A stretch of 64,000 bases of DNA, from assembly GCF_900129215.1 (NCBI RefSeq), contig NZ_FQUQ01000001.1, positions 434,001 to 498,000 on the forward strand, given 5' to 3'. Made by a program: the position numbers and the translations under genes. Under the pieces are notes generated by a model that was not told where the DNA came from, made no database searches, and saw only the letters and a list, made by a program, of their open reading frames with translations. This document shows positions 17,899 to 27,414 of this stretch, one piece after another. The stretch's first letter is position 1. Each line of letters starts with the position of its first letter. Source of the stretch: Pedobacter caeni (lineage in GTDB: Bacteria; Bacteroidota; Bacteroidia; Sphingobacteriales; Sphingobacteriaceae).

Positions 17899-20800
17899 AT
17901 GATTAAAAAAATTACTACACACTTGTTCTTTTGCCTGCTGATGATATCAGTGTCGGCAAAATCCTGGGCTCAGACATCAGAGATCACGGGGATTGTAAAA
18001 GATGAAACCGGGCAGCCTTTATTGGGGGCCTCCATACTTTTACTGAATACGAAAACAAATGAAAAGAAGGGGATCATGGTCAATTCGGAAGGTCAGTTTC
18101 AGATAAAGGGCCTTTCTGCAAACGTACCTTACAGTATCAGCGCTTCGTTTATTGGTTACGTGACCAAAACCATAGACAATTATGTACTCAAAGCAGGGGA
18201 GCAGGCCACTTTGCTGATCCAGTTAAATCCCACTTCCACCTCATTGACAGATGTGGTTATTGTGGGGTATGGAAGTCAGAAGAAGAAGGATGTAACGACA
18301 TCTATTGCAAGTATTAAAGCCGCAGATCTCGAGAATCAGCCGATTAGCAATGCGGCAGAGGCGATGGTCGGGAAAATGGCAGGTGTACAGGTCTCCCAGG
18401 GTTCAGGAGCTCCGGGAGGTGCATTGGCGATCAAGGTTCGTGGGGTCGGGACGATTACAGCAGGTTCAAATCCACTGTATGTAATCGATGGTGTACCCAT
18501 CTCGAACGATAATATCAATACCTTGAATACCAACGATATCGCCTCTATTGAGGTGTTAAAGGATGCATCTTCAGCTGCAATCTATGGTTCAAGAGGATCT
18601 AACGGGGTGGTATTGATCACCACAAAACAAGGTAAAAATGGAGTCTCGACGATCAGTGTAAACAGTTATACCGGATGGCAAACACTGGCACATAAAATTA
18701 AGATGATGGATGCTTACCAGTACGCGCAGATGGTCCTGGAATCAAGGAACAACTCCTATGTGGATGTGATGGAAGCCAACAACAGAAAATATGTTGACAG
18801 AGGACAACCTGTGGTAAATTTTAGTGTAAATGACAACAATGGTGTACGTCTATTTAATACCGGCAACAATACCAATACGGTTTTGCCATTGGAAGTTTTA
18901 CCTTATTTACAAGGTCAGCAGGGCTTAACAAATACCGACTGGCAAAATGAAATCTTTAGAACCGCACCAATACAAAACCATTCCATTTCTGCAGCAGGTG
19001 GTAGTGAGTTGTTAAAATATTATGGTTCACTGGAGTATTTTGATCAGGACGGGATCATTTTAAACAGTGGGTTCAAACGTTATAGCGGCAGGTTAAACCT
19101 GGAAGGCAAAAAAGGGGTCTTTAGATACGGTGTTAATTTCAGCCCGTCAGTGATCAATGAAAAGAAAGTAAATGCCAACGGGGCCTATAATTCTAATGGA
19201 GGGGGGATTGTGGCATCTGCCTTGCATTATGCACCAATTTTTCCGGTATACAATCCGGATGGCAGCTATAACTTTGACCAGAATTCCTGGAGTGCCGGTA
19301 CCACTACCATTTTGCCAAACAATAAACCAGAAAATGGTAATGGAGGAACACAAGCCTGGAATCCGGTCGCATTGGCGATGCTCCAAAAAGACGACGTAGC
19401 TACAACCAGAATGACCGGGAGTGCTTTTTTGGAAGCTGAACTGATGAAAGATTTAAAATATAAGATTCAGTTGGGAATTGACCTGTTTAACAGTTCCGAA
19501 GATATCTTCAGGCCATCTACATTTCCGCAATCCAATACCAAGGGAAATCCATTGTCGGAAGCAACGGGCTCTTCCCGAACGATAAAAGAAACCAACTGGC
19601 TGTTAGAGCAAACTTTAAATTATGCAAAAACCATTGGCGATCATAACATCAATGCCCTGATCGGTTGGTCTACGCAAAAGGATGATCTGAGCGGTAATTA
19701 TGCCTTTGCTTCCAAAGGATTTATCAGTGACCAGGTTGAATTTATCAAGGCTGGTATTGTGACCAATGGAACAGCTACCAGAACGCAATGGGCTTTGGCT
19801 TCAGGTATTGCCAGGTTGCAGTACAGTTACAAAGGGAAGTATTTGTTTACAGGTTCCTTAAGGGCGGATGGTTCTTCAAAATTCGGAAAGAACAACAAAT
19901 GGGGTTACTTCCCTTCAGCATCAGTGGGATGGAGATTATCTGAAGAAGATTTCCTTAAAAACTCGGAATCCATTTCCGACTTGAAACTGAGGGCCAGTTA
20001 TGGTTTAACAGGGAATTTTAATATTCCTAATTATGCCGCTCAGGGCTCAATGAATAATTATGGTTACGTATTTGGCGGTACAACTCCTGGTGTGATTAAT
20101 GGTGCAGCTCCAATCACCCAACCAAATGACGACCTGCAATGGGAAAAAACGGCACAGTTAAATCTGGGTTTTGATGCCGCATTTTTCAAAAATCAACTTA
20201 CATTATCCGTAGATGTGTATAATAGTAATACCAATAATCTGCTACTGGATGTACCGGTGCCGATCTCTACTGGTTTTGCCACCGAGTTGAAAAATATTGG
20301 TAAGGTGAACAATAAAGGGATTGACATCAATTTAGGCACACAACAACAATTCGGTGGTGTCAAATGGAATGCAAGTGCCAATTTCTCTAAAAACATAAAC
20401 AAAGTAGTAGAGTTGGGACCCGGCAATGCAGATATCATCAAAACCGGCTCTGTGGCAAATGCTTACTTCATCACCAGAGTAGGTGAGCCTATTGGGTCTT
20501 ACTACTTGCCGGTAGTTTTAGGTGTATTTAAAAACCAGGCCGAAGTAGATGCCTATCCTCATTATACGGATACACAAGGTAATTTTGACGTGAATACTTC
20601 TAAACCAGGTGATTTTAAATTTAAAGATGTGGACGGCGACGGGATCATCGATCTGGCAAAAGACCGGGAGATCGTAGGAAATTACCTGCCGAAGTTCACG
20701 TATGGGTTTGCGACTTCTGCAGAATATAAAGGAATAGACCTGAACGTATCCATGCAGGGTGTTTATGGAAATAAAATCCTTAACCTTTCCCGCAGGTATT

Positions 20801-21192
20801 TTGCGAACAAAGAAGGAAATATGAACAATATGGTGAGTTCACTGGACCGCTGGATTTCAGAAAGTAATCCGGGAAGTGGCCAGGATGTAAGGGCAAACCG
20901 TGCGGCCAAAGGAAGCAATGGCACTACATCTACCTGGCATATTGAAAATGGTTCCTATTTGCGCATCAGGAATATCGCTCTGGGCTATACACTGCCTGCA
21001 AGTTTTGTAAAGAAAGCAGCTTTAACTAAAGTCAGGATTTATGTGTCTATGCAGAATCCTTTTACATTCACCAAATATACAGGCTATAATCCGGAGGTGA
21101 CCAACCGTGCCGATGCCACTACAAATGGCGAGGACTACGGGGTATATCCAACTGCAAAAACAACATCAATAGGCATTAACATCACTTTATAA
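17899..21192 (+). CDS. SusC/RagA-family TonB-linked outer-membrane transporter
   Basis: I start the protein at the ATG at 17899, which gives a signal peptide ending SAKSWAQ; the in-frame TTG at 17869 adds a polar leader and is less likely. The 1097-aa product has a carboxypeptidase-like beta-sandwich (ITGIVKDETGQPLLGASI, about 25-110), a plug with VVIVGYGSQKKKDVTTSI and PLYVIDGVPIS, and a large barrel ending TTSIGINITL. It imports an oligomeric nutrient with its SusD partner 10 nt downstream. It has no STN domain between the signal peptide and the sandwich, although it follows an ECF/FecR pair. Confidence 0.93.
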   Translation: MIKKITTHLFFCLLMISVSAKSWAQTSEITGIVKDETGQPLLGASILLLNTKTNEKKGIMVNSEGQFQIKGLSANVPYSISASFIGYVTKTIDNYVLKAGEQATLLIQLNPTSTSLTDVVIVGYGSQKKKDVTTSIASIKAADLENQPISNAAEAMVGKMAGVQVSQGSGAPGGALAIKVRGVGTITAGSNPLYVIDGVPISNDNINTLNTNDIASIEVLKDASSAAIYGSRGSNGVVLITTKQGKNGVSTISVNSYTGWQTLAHKIKMMDAYQYAQMVLESRNNSYVDVMEANNRKYVDRGQPVVNFSVNDNNGVRLFNTGNNTNTVLPLEVLPYLQGQQGLTNTDWQNEIFRTAPIQNHSISAAGGSELLKYYGSLEYFDQDGIILNSGFKRYSGRLNLEGKKGVFRYGVNFSPSVINEKKVNANGAYNSNGGGIVASALHYAPIFPVYNPDGSYNFDQNSWSAGTTTILPNNKPENGNGGTQAWNPVALAMLQKDDVATTRMTGSAFLEAELMKDLKYKIQLGIDLFNSSEDIFRPSTFPQSNTKGNPLSEATGSSRTIKETNWLLEQTLNYAKTIGDHNINALIGWSTQKDDLSGNYAFASKGFISDQVEFIKAGIVTNGTATRTQWALASGIARLQYSYKGKYLFTGSLRADGSSKFGKNNKWGYFPSASVGWRLSEEDFLKNSESISDLKLRASYGLTGNFNIPNYAAQGSMNNYGYVFGGTTPGVINGAAPITQPNDDLQWEKTAQLNLGFDAAFFKNQLTLSVDVYNSNTNNLLLDVPVPISTGFATELKNIGKVNNKGIDINLGTQQQFGGVKWNASANFSKNINKVVELGPGNADIIKTGSVANAYFITRVGEPIGSYYLPVVLGVFKNQAEVDAYPHYTDTQGNFDVNTSKPGDFKFKDVDGDGIIDLAKDREIVGNYLPKFTYGFATSAEYKGIDLNVSMQGVYGNKILNLSRRYFANKEGNMNNMVSSLDRWISESNPGSGQDVRANRAAKGSNGTTSTWHIENGSYLRIRNIALGYTLPASFVKKAALTKVRIYVSMQNPFTFTKYTGYNPEVTNRADATTNGEDYGVYPTAKTTSIGINITL

Positions 21193-21202
21193 TTTTAAAA
21201 AG

Positions 21203-22573
21203 ATGAAAACATATATCATATCAATCCTTATCTGTGGCTTAATGATCACTGCCACATCATGCAAAAAATTCCTGGATTTAAAACCACTCGATTCTTATAC
21301 GGAGCGCACATTTTATAATGATGAAAAAGGACTGCAGGGAGGTTTGGTCAGCTGTTATGATGCCTTGCAGACGGATAGTCTTTATGGAAATAATCTATTA
21401 ACGCTGGCAGAGCTTCGCGGGGATAACCTGACCGATAATGATCCTGGATCGGGAGCAGGGGTACGTAACCAGATTGAAGTGTTCTCAGAAACCTCTGTGA
21501 ACGTTATTCTTGCCGGTGCCTGGATAGGGAATTATCGGGCGATCTATCGCTGCAATATCATTTTAGACCGTGCACCAGCCATCAGCATGAACGAAACGAC
21601 TAAAAATCAGATCATCGGGCAGGCAAAATTTATCCGTGCGCTAAGCTATTTTAATTTAACCCGCCTCTGGGGCAATGTACCTTTGGTGCTTAAGGTTCAG
21701 AAAACAGAAGAAGCCAGACAGAATTCCCGTGCCACTTCTGCAGAGGTATACCAACAGGTGATTGATGATCTAAAGGATGCAGCAGGGAAACTACCAGTTT
21801 CATGGGCCGATGCTCAACGAGGCAGGGCAACGAGTTATGCCGCCTCTGCACTGCTGGGAAAGGTTTATCTCTATCAGAAAAAATTTGATCTGGCAACCGC
21901 TACACTGCAACCTGTTGTAGCAGCGATTTATGCCGGAACTGTATTGTCTACAGTACCACAAACGACCACTTTTCCTAATAATCTCAAAACAAGCAAGGAT
22001 GTTATTTTTGCAGTTCAATACCTTTCAGGAGGATTAAAGGAGTTTGTAAATCAGGATAATCGTTATAGAAATAACAACAATACAAATATCATTAATATCC
22101 CACAAACCTTATTTGAAGCAGGGGATAACCGTAAAGAACTGGTCGCCACAACAGGTACAGGTGGCAGGCCTGGAAAATTTAATGGCCCGCAGGTAAACAA
22201 TGAAACGAGTAGTGATTTTCCGGTTATCCGCAGTGCAGATGTTTTACTGATGTATGCAGAGGCATTAAATGAAGGTGCTTATGGAAACGCAGAAGCATTT
22301 AAAGCAATCAATGCAGTCCGCTCAAATGCCAATGCATCTGTAAGAACCGCGGCAATATTGACTTCGCAAAACGAATTCAGGACTGCGGTATACCTGGAAA
22401 GAAGATTGGAGCTGGCTTTGGAAGCCGACCGTTGGTTTGATATTGTAAGAACAAATCAAATGGCTACGATATTTCCGGGCATCCCTGCTTTCAGAAGTAT
22501 CTATCCGGTTCCTCAGGTGGAAATTGACAATATCAATAATAAAAACGGCTGGCAGAATGCTGGCTATAATTAA
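21203..22573 (+). CDS. SusD/RagB-family nutrient-binding lipoprotein
   Basis: The 456-aa lipoprotein (signal ending TATSC, Cys20, followed by KKFLDLKPLDSYTE) is the surface lid of the SusC channel. The Tyr/Leu-rich TPR-like helices (IGQAKFIRALSYFNLTRLWG) and the C-terminal RSADVLLMYAEALNE plus ERRLELALEADRWFDIVRTN are diagnostic of the SusD/RagB family. It lies 10 nt after susC and is followed by a strong terminator. No glycoside hydrolase or peptidase gene is in the locus, so the substrate cannot be named. Confidence 0.93.
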   Translation: MKTYIISILICGLMITATSCKKFLDLKPLDSYTERTFYNDEKGLQGGLVSCYDALQTDSLYGNNLLTLAELRGDNLTDNDPGSGAGVRNQIEVFSETSVNVILAGAWIGNYRAIYRCNIILDRAPAISMNETTKNQIIGQAKFIRALSYFNLTRLWGNVPLVLKVQKTEEARQNSRATSAEVYQQVIDDLKDAAGKLPVSWADAQRGRATSYAASALLGKVYLYQKKFDLATATLQPVVAAIYAGTVLSTVPQTTTFPNNLKTSKDVIFAVQYLSGGLKEFVNQDNRYRNNNNTNIINIPQTLFEAGDNRKELVATTGTGGRPGKFNGPQVNNETSSDFPVIRSADVLLMYAEALNEGAYGNAEAFKAINAVRSNANASVRTAAILTSQNEFRTAVYLERRLELALEADRWFDIVRTNQMATIFPGIPAFRSIYPVPQVEIDNINNKNGWQNAGYN

Positions 22574-22584
22574 TTCATTAATTA

Positions 22585-22617
22585 AAAAGGCCGGTACGAT
22601 AAAAGTACCGGCCTTTT
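22585..22617 (+). terminator. Strong Rho-independent terminator after susD
   Basis: A 13-bp perfect stem (AAAAGGCCGGTAC at 22585-22597, GTACCGGCCTTTT at 22605-22617) encloses a 7-nt loop and ends in a T-run. It closes the ECF-FecR-SusC-SusD unit. Confidence 0.92.
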
Positions 22618-22639
22618 GCTTTAAATACGCTGATCTGAT

Positions 22640-23896
22640 ATGAAACTGAGATCCCTTTTCCTTTTAGTCTGCAGCTGTTTTTGCAGCATTGCAGCATGGG
22701 CGCAAAACCAGAAACCTAATCCTCAATATGTTCTTCAAAGCACACCTAACCCTGTTCAATATAAAAACTTCTACCTGTTTACTTTATTCCAGCAGGAGCA
22801 GGGTCTGAAAAAACTGATTCAAAATGATCCCGGATTAAGTACTTTGTTTAAAAACAGAACCTTAAAAATAGCGAATGCCATTAAAGAATGTGGGAACGAC
22901 ATTACCTGTTTTGCCAATGCCTTCAAATTCAATGAAGATGAAATTAGTGCTATCAGTACCCGTTTAGTTCAACTTTTTAAAGAAACGGATGTTTTAAATG
23001 TAATGCTGCAGCGGCATGTTATTCCTTCAGGATGTTATGCGATGTATGGTCATTTAGCACCAGTCGAAATGCTGGTTAAAGCCTGGGAACAAGACGCGAA
23101 ATCTGTTAACCATACCATTGCAGTATACGTAGAAGGATTCAAACCCAATTACCCGAAAATTGATTCTATAGGATTTAATGTGAAGGATAAAGGTTATCCG
23201 GAACTGGTCAATACCAATGCTTTACTAAGTTTGAACACCAAAAATAAATTGTTCTTTGAACCTTCCATGCAGTTTGCCCTGATTGCCCTGGAGATCAATG
23301 AACGGAATGAAGCGGGAGATTATGAGCCAATGATGAGCACGGTAAACAAAGCAAGTCTCAGTGCAATAAAAAAGACAAATTTTTCTGCCTATAAATACAG
23401 CCTGATTTTGGTGCCGGGCGAAGGACCGGAAGAACGGGATACAGAACTCAGTGCCGGGGGAATGTTGCGATGCAGACTTGCCGCAGAACAGTACAATAAT
23501 GGGGCTGCCCCTTTTATTATGGTATCGGGTGGGAGAGTCCACCCTTATAAAACGAAGTACAGTGAAGCTTATGAAATGAAGAGATTTTTAATGAATAGCT
23601 TACATATTCCCGAAAGTGCAATCCTGATGGAGCCCCATGCCAGACATACCACTACCAATTTGCGCAATGCGGCGAGGATCATGTTCAGGTATGGCATGCC
23701 CATGGATAAAGTGGCACTCACTGTAACCGTTAGATCACAAAGCAGGTATATCAGTCATGTGATGCCTCAACGTTGTATCAAAGAACTGGGATATGAACCT
23801 TACCGGATCGGAAAACGTTTGTCGGACAATGCACTGGAATTTTTTCCAAATGTAATGTCTCTGCAAATCGATTTTGATGAACCGATGGATCCATAA
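22640..23896 (+). CDS. Exported DUF218 (YdcF/SanA/ElyC-type) protein
   Basis: The 418-aa protein has a signal peptide (ending SIAAWAQ, about residue 22). An N-terminal helical region (about 25-245) of unknown function is followed by a DUF218 domain (about 250-400), with LILVPGEGPEERD, MVSGGRVHPYKTKYSEAYEM and MEPHARHTTTNLRNAARIM as its core motifs. DUF218 proteins such as SanA and ElyC are linked to cell-envelope maintenance, but their chemistry is not settled. It follows the SusCD unit but is separated by a strong terminator, so it has its own promoter. Confidence 0.78.
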   Translation: MKLRSLFLLVCSCFCSIAAWAQNQKPNPQYVLQSTPNPVQYKNFYLFTLFQQEQGLKKLIQNDPGLSTLFKNRTLKIANAIKECGNDITCFANAFKFNEDEISAISTRLVQLFKETDVLNVMLQRHVIPSGCYAMYGHLAPVEMLVKAWEQDAKSVNHTIAVYVEGFKPNYPKIDSIGFNVKDKGYPELVNTNALLSLNTKNKLFFEPSMQFALIALEINERNEAGDYEPMMSTVNKASLSAIKKTNFSAYKYSLILVPGEGPEERDTELSAGGMLRCRLAAEQYNNGAAPFIMVSGGRVHPYKTKYSEAYEMKRFLMNSLHIPESAILMEPHARHTTTNLRNAARIMFRYGMPMDKVALTVTVRSQSRYISHVMPQRCIKELGYEPYRIGKRLSDNALEFFPNVMSLQIDFDEPMDP

Positions 23897-23904
23897 ACAG
23901 ACAG

Positions 23905-23932
23905 ATGATCTACCTGTTCCCGGGTAGATCAT
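23905..23932 (+). terminator. Hairpin after the DUF218 gene
   Basis: ATGATCTACC (23905-23914) and GGTAGATCAT (23923-23932) form a perfect 10-bp stem with an 8-nt loop just after the stop at 23896. No T-run follows, so it may be a Rho-dependent or RNA-stability structure rather than an intrinsic terminator. Confidence 0.5.
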
Positions 23933-24019
23933 TACCCCCGAAAACCAGTATTTTGAACAAAAAAGCAGGATGATGTGTTTTTGTTGGTTACTTTCGGTTC
24001 CATATCTAACCCTAAAAAA

Positions 24020-24568
24020 ATGAAAAGAACATTCGCACTCCTGGCCTTGATCTCCTGCTCAACGATATTGTTTTCCTGTGGAGGAAAAAAAAATGATCCC
24101 ACACCTGAACCACCTGCAGCTGGATCCAGCTGGAAATTAGGTAACTATACTTATACCAGAGGTGCTTCAAGTCAGGGAAGCAGTGGCGGCCTGGCAGGAG
24201 TGGTCGTGACGACTTCCGGCGATGGTGGCAATCATGGTGTGTATTCCGGCAGTGCATTGGATGCCTATTTTATTGCGGCCCTGGGAGCGGGGAAATATAC
24301 GCTGACCAGTACTACTGTCATGTCGGCCAATACAGGTACAAGGTATATGGCACTAACCTGTGTTGTGGGGACGGCAGTAACCACTGGTGCTGTTAGTTAT
24401 GCCGCTACTGCTACATCAGGAGGTACTGCTGATGTAACCGTAGATGCAAGCGGAAAATATCACGTTAATATCAGCACTCCGGTGACACTGGTAAAGACAG
24501 CTGTTACCGGCGGCGGGATTCCGGGAGCACCGGATACCTATAGCTTAACTGTTAAAGATGCTTATTAA
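24020..24568 (+). CDS. Gly/Thr-rich lipoprotein of unknown function
   Basis: I place the start at the ATG at 24020, preceded by an A-rich tract. The product is 182 aa with a lipoprotein signal (ending ILFSC, Cys19) and a short charged linker (GGKKNDPTPEPP). The body is beta-prone, with many Gly, Thr, Ser and Ala and few charges, suggesting a small all-beta surface domain. It converges with the ornithine aminotransferase gene across 16 nt. No family recognised. Confidence 0.6.
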   Translation: MKRTFALLALISCSTILFSCGGKKNDPTPEPPAAGSSWKLGNYTYTRGASSQGSSGGLAGVVVTTSGDGGNHGVYSGSALDAYFIAALGAGKYTLTSTTVMSANTGTRYMALTCVVGTAVTTGAVSYAATATSGGTADVTVDASGKYHVNISTPVTLVKTAVTGGGIPGAPDTYSLTVKDAY

Positions 24569-24584
24569 TTCTTGTTATAAAGCT

Positions 24585-25844
24585 CTAGGCAACACTGAGT
24601 AATGATCGCTCGATAATGTCAAGACTCTCCATAATCTGTTCTTCAGTGATCACCAATGGGGGAGCAAAGCGGATCTTGTTTCCATGAGTAGGTTTGGCAA
24701 GTAAGCCATTCTCTTTAAACTTCATGCAGATGTTCCAGGCCATATCGGATTCTTCAGAGCAGTTGATGACAATTGCATTCAGTAATCCTTTTCCTCTCAC
24801 TGATTGGATCAGGCCCGTTTTTGTAGCAATGTTTTCTAATCCTGCTCTGAATAGGTTCCCAAGTTTATAGGCGTTTTCAGCAAGGTTTTCGTCAATTGCT
24901 ACCTGTAAGGCTTCTTTTGCAACTGCACATGCCAAAGGATTTCCTCCATAGGTTGAACCATGTTCTCCAGGTTTAATGGTCAGCATGATTTCATCATTGG
25001 CCAGTACTGCCGAAACCGGCAATACCCCACCTGAAATGGCTTTTCCTAAGATCAGAATGTCTGGCTGGTTGCTTTTATCTTCAGAATTGACATCATAGCT
25101 GGCCAGCATACTTCCTGTACGGGCAATTCCGGTTTGGATTTCATCAGCAATGAACAATACGTTATAAGCCTGGCAAAGTGCTTTAATGCGTACAAGGTAG
25201 TCTGCATCTGGTACAACAACCCCAGCTTCACCCTGAATGGGTTCAACTATGAAACCTGCAATATTTTTATCTGTCTTTAAAAGGCTTTCAAAAGCCTCCA
25301 CATCGTTGTAGGGTACATGGGTAATTCCGCCTACAAAGGGACCAAAGTCTTTCCTGGCACTTTCATCATTAGATGCGGAAATGACAGAAATGGTTCTGCC
25401 ATGAAAATTTCCATCAGCAAAGACGATTTTAGCCTGATCAGGCTCAATACCTTTAATTTGGTAAGCCCATTTTCTACAAAGCTTCATCGCCGTTTCTACT
25501 GCTTCCACACCGGAATTCATAATCAGCGATTTATCGTAACCAAAGAGGTTACATACAAATTCTTCGAAATCCCCTAGTTTGTCACTATGAAATGCCCTGG
25601 AAGTCAGGGTCAGTTCTTCAGCCTGTTCTTTAAGTGCGTTGATGATCCTTGGGTGACAATGCCCTTGGTTCACAGCTGAATAGGCAGAAAGAAAATCATA
25701 ATACCTCATTTCTTCAACATCCCAGACGAAAACCCCTTTTCCCTTTTTCAGGACAACAGGCAGTGGATGATAGTTATGTGCACCATATCTTTCTTCTTTT
25801 TCTATTAGCTCCTCGCTTTTACTTAAATTTGCTGTAATATTCAT
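24585..25844 (-). CDS. rocD: Ornithine--oxo-acid aminotransferase
   Basis: The 419-aa PLP enzyme transfers the delta-amino group of ornithine to 2-oxoglutarate, giving glutamate semialdehyde. Class-III aminotransferase signatures include [14 protein letters not shown] near the start, [19 protein letters not shown] (about 105-125), [14 protein letters not shown] (about 225-240), the PLP-lysine motif [14 protein letters not shown] (about 262-275) and [13 protein letters not shown] chose the ATG at 25842-25844 (MNITANLS) over a longer reading from 25898, because a promoter-like element lies between them. The Lrp-type regulator is encoded divergently 142 nt away and may control it. Confidence 0.93.
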   Translation of the reverse strand: MNITANLSKSEELIEKEERYGAHNYHPLPVVLKKGKGVFVWDVEEMRYYDFLSAYSAVNQGHCHPRIINALKEQAEELTLTSRAFHSDKLGDFEEFVCNLFGYDKSLIMNSGVEAVETAMKLCRKWAYQIKGIEPDQAKIVFADGNFHGRTISVISASNDESARKDFGPFVGGITHVPYNDVEAFESLLKTDKNIAGFIVEPIQGEAGVVVPDADYLVRIKALCQAYNVLFIADEIQTGIARTGSMLASYDVNSEDKSNQPDILILGKAISGGVLPVSAVLANDEIMLTIKPGEHGSTYGGNPLACAVAKEALQVAIDENLAENAYKLGNLFRAGLENIATKTGLIQSVRGKGLLNAIVINCSEESDMAWNICMKFKENGLLAKPTHGNKIRFAPPLVITEEQIMESLDIIERSLLSVA

Positions 25845-25863
25845 AATTGACTGTTTATTGGTG

Positions 25864-25898
25864 CAAAGATAATGAAATTTATTATTTTTCGTTTTCAA
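25864..25898 (-). promoter_or_regulatory. Probable rocD promoter
   Basis: On the minus strand TATCTTTG (complement of 25864-25871) matches the Bacteroidota -7 element TAnnTTTG. A TTG (complement of 25896-25898) lies 24 nt upstream, slightly far for the -33 element. Transcription would start about 10-15 nt before the chosen ATG. Confidence 0.45.
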
Positions 25899-25986
25899 TG
25901 GAGTTAATTTGACTTTTATATGGGTTTATAAAGTGTATTTAACACTAAGGCTTGTTTAAAAGAATCACGTAATCTTAAATATAAGT

Positions 25987-26439
25987 ATGGACCACATTGA
26001 TGAATTCGACATTCAAATATTAAAACAACTGGAAATAGATGGACGTATGGCCTATTCGGCTATAGCAACCACGCTTGGCATATCCAACACCATGGTTCAT
26101 CAGCGGATTTCCAGGTTAACAGAACAAGGGATATTAACAGGGATTAAACCTGTGTTAGATGAAAAAAAGATTGGGTACGACTGGGGAGCTTTTACAGGAA
26201 TCACACTCGAAAAAGACCATGACTCCAACCGGATTATTGAAGAACTAAAGAAAATTCCGGAAATTACAGAGTGTTATTACATTTCAGGAACGTATACCTT
26301 GTACTTAAAAATCATCGCCAAAAATCATGGGCACATGAGGCAAATACTCTATGAAAAAATCGACAATATACCTGGTATTGCCAAAACGGATTCCATCATG
26401 GAACTAGGATGTGCGTTTAAAAGAAATATCATCCTGTAA
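25987..26439 (+). CDS. Lrp/AsnC-family transcriptional regulator
   Basis: The 150-aa protein has an N-terminal winged helix-turn-helix (DEFDIQILKQLEIDGRMAYS, then TLGISNTMVHQRISRL, residues 4-55) and a C-terminal RAM/ligand-binding domain (about 70-145). Such regulators form octamers and sense amino acids. It is divergent from rocD with 142 nt between the starts, the usual arrangement for an amino-acid-responsive local regulator. Regulation of rocD by ornithine or arginine is an inference from position. Confidence 0.9.
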   Translation: MDHIDEFDIQILKQLEIDGRMAYSAIATTLGISNTMVHQRISRLTEQGILTGIKPVLDEKKIGYDWGAFTGITLEKDHDSNRIIEELKKIPEITECYYISGTYTLYLKIIAKNHGHMRQILYEKIDNIPGIAKTDSIMELGCAFKRNIIL

Positions 26440-26490
26440 ATTCCTGATAAACGCTTATCTTTATGGTAGTTGTAAGAAAATCCTTCTGTT

Positions 26491-26649
26491 ATGGAAATTA
26501 ACTACACCATTACCATTCCTGTATTCATCATTGTAGCAGCATTGATTGTTTTTCTGATCCGAAGAAATAATACGGACAAGAAAAAAATGGAAAAGGAAAT
26601 CATCGATTCGGAGATCAAGCCGGAAAAGCACAACTCAGGTCGGGTTTAA
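26491..26649 (+). CDS. Small single-pass membrane protein
   Basis: This 52-aa frame begins MEINYTITIPVFIIVAALIV: one hydrophobic helix (about 8-23) followed by an Arg/Lys/Glu-rich cytoplasmic tail (RRNNTDKKKMEKE). Coding potential is supported by the clean helix plus positive-inside tail. The gene lies 51 nt after the Lrp gene on the same strand. Function unknown. Confidence 0.6.
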   Translation: MEINYTITIPVFIIVAALIVFLIRRNNTDKKKMEKEIIDSEIKPEKHNSGRV

Positions 26650-26745
26650 GCAAATGATGCCCGTTTTCTGTGCTGATCCGCCAGCATTGTTTAAATATTA
26701 AACATTTTCCTATTTTAGGGTGTTAAAGCATTCAATAGATACAAC

Positions 26746-27414
26746 ATGACTGTAAAAGAAATTCTCAGCAAGTTTGAAACACTTGGAGATGAGGCGGTAC
26801 TTAAGCGTAATTTAAAATATGGTGCCGGTGATAACCAGTTTGGTGTTAAAATGGGAGACCTCCGGACCATAGCTAAAAAGATAAAAACCAATCACGAATT
26901 AGCGAAAGACCTATGGGCCACAGGAAATCTGGAGGCAAGGCTTTTGGCAACATTAATCGTGGTCCCGAAAAAGCTGACTGCTAAGGAACTGGAGGATATG
27001 GTAAGCGTTGCTACGTTTTATCAGTTAGCAGATTGGCTTAATTCCTATGTGGTAAAGGAGTATCCGGATAAAGAGACACTCAGACAAAAATGGATGGTAT
27101 CTGAGGGCATCATGACTGGTCGTGCAGCCTGGAGCCTGACCGCCGGACGGGTAGCAAGAAGTCCTGAAGGATTAGACCTTCCTGCGCTCCTCGACCGGAT
27201 TGAATCCGAAATGGCTGCTGCAGCTCCGGAAGTGCAATGGACGATGAACACAGCCCTTGCGCAAATTGGAATATGTTTTCCCGAACATCGGGACAGGGCA
27301 TTGTCTATAGGAGAAAAATTAGGTATTTATCGTGATTATCCGGTGTCTAAAGGATGTACCTCGCCATTTGCACCAATATGGATTAATGAATTGGTGAAGA
27401 GACAGAATACCTAG
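26746..27414 (+). CDS. AlkD-like DNA alkylation repair protein
   Basis: The 222-aa protein is made of short paired helices (HEAT-like repeats), as in AlkC/AlkD DNA glycosylases that remove alkylated bases without base flipping. The start has KRNLKYGAGDNQFGVKMGDL, a typical entry to the fold, then LATLIVVPKKLT, FYQLADWLNSYVV and a C-terminal PEVQWTMNTALAQIGI and YRDYPVSKGCTSPFAP. The C-terminal pattern matches the AlkD-type family common in Bacteroidota. Its stop overlaps the convergent crtY stop by 4 nt. Confidence 0.82.
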   Translation: MTVKEILSKFETLGDEAVLKRNLKYGAGDNQFGVKMGDLRTIAKKIKTNHELAKDLWATGNLEARLLATLIVVPKKLTAKELEDMVSVATFYQLADWLNSYVVKEYPDKETLRQKWMVSEGIMTGRAAWSLTAGRVARSPEGLDLPALLDRIESEMAAAAPEVQWTMNTALAQIGICFPEHRDRALSIGEKLGIYRDYPVSKGCTSPFAPIWINELVKRQNT

